Shown here: in pieces, positions 5,850 through 6,083 of the stretch
How the letters are laid out: every line of letters starts with the position of its first letter
Numbering within the stretch: the stretch's first letter is position 1
Assembly (NCBI GenBank): GCA_029460375.1
Contig: JARPAQ010000091.1
Coordinates: forward strand, 1 to 6,083
DNA from: Nitrososphaerota archaeon
Lineage (GTDB): Archaea; Thermoproteota; Nitrososphaeria; Nitrososphaerales; JACPRH01
Length of the DNA: 6,083 nt
Reading direction: 5' to 3'
Notes under the pieces: model-generated
Seen by the model: the letters and a program-made list of their open reading frames with translations, nothing else
Databases searched by the model: none
What the model was told of the DNA's origin: nothing
Translations under genes and position numbers: made by a program

Positions 5850-6083
5850 ATGCTCGATAGGAAAGCCGTGACCAGCCTAGTCATACTTATTCTCCTACTC
5901 GGATTCACACAAACCTATATCCCGCAACCTGTGCAAGGTCAGATAAAATACGAGTGGCGCAGCCTCCCACCTCTACCCACACCCAGATCCGAAGTCACAT
6001 CAGCCGTCATAGAGAATGATGTGTATGTCATAGGGGGTTTTGAAGAGCCCGGTGTAGCGTCTGACAAGGTGGAGATATACAAC
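5850..6083 (+). CDS. Secreted kelch-repeat protein, N-terminal part (runs off the window)
   Basis: The first 78 codons of an open frame that continues past the window end. Residues 1-5 (MLDRK) are a charged n-region and 6-19 (AVTSLVILILLLGF) a hydrophobic core, together a Sec signal peptide or N-terminal anchor, with a plausible cleavage site after VQG (28-30). From 36 on, the sequence has a kelch blade: W36 and PLPTPRS (41-47), then the beta strands DVYVIGG (57-63) and KVEIYN (73-78), including the diagnostic GG doublet. Kelch blades fold into beta-propellers used for binding, or occasionally for oxidase chemistry; the ligand cannot be told from this fragment. The ATG at 5850 was chosen because it lies just before the n-region and about 28 nt after a TATA-like box; the ATG at 5845 runs straight into TAA. 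Having its own promoter, it is probably unrelated to merA. Confidence 0.8.
   Translation, partial: MLDRKAVTSLVILILLLGFTQTYIPQPVQGQIKYEWRSLPPLPTPRSEVTSAVIENDVYVIGGFEEPGVASDKVEIYN

Noticed and set aside
5869..5883. TGAC-N7-GTCA resembling the arsR operator half-sites near the kelch start.
   Set aside because: The spacer is 7 instead of 6, there is a single copy, and it lies within coding sequence; one such match in 6 kb is plausible by chance.

Overview
The window looks like chromosomal DNA from an archaeon, most likely of the Thermoproteota/TACK group (Nitrososphaeria- or Bathyarchaeia-like; the lineage is an inference from protein flavour only). Archaeal signs are TATA-type boxes centred about 26-30 nt upstream of start codons (implying leaderless or near-leaderless mRNAs), Shine-Dalgarno sites of the AGGTGA/AGGAG kind only at internal operon genes, TTG starts, and a short MerA paired with an ArsR-family regulator instead of a bacterial MerR.

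Layout. Positions 46-1410 (+) encode a phosphohexomutase of the GlmM/phosphomannomutase family. It converges, with only 5 nt between stop codons, on a minus-strand operon read right to left: a second, divergent phosphohexomutase (3718-2384) whose TGA overlaps the TTG start of thiL, thiamine-monophosphate kinase (2387-1416). A 252-bp intergenic region (3719-3970) carries divergent promoters. To its right, a two-gene metal-response unit reads on the plus strand: a 109-residue ArsR-family repressor (3971-4300) followed by mercuric reductase merA (4309-5712, or from 4297). A 137-bp spacer with its own promoter then leads to the start of a secreted kelch-repeat protein (5850 to window end, incomplete).

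How the genes work together. The two mutases would interconvert hexose or hexosamine 1- and 6-phosphates for nucleotide-sugar synthesis; thiL makes thiamine diphosphate and appears translationally coupled to the second mutase, with no obvious pathway link. The arsR-merA pair is a compact mercury-detoxification module. The regulator has cysteines at 58, 62 and 104, the arrangement of the alpha4C sensor CmtR. Two TGAC-N6-GTCA inverted repeats, separated by 2 bp, sit symmetrically over the predicted transcription start and start codon of arsR. This suggests an autoregulated, thiophilic-metal-responsive switch controlling MerA, and it is the most interesting element of the window. No merB, merH, merP/merT, mobile element, tRNA, rRNA or CRISPR was seen.
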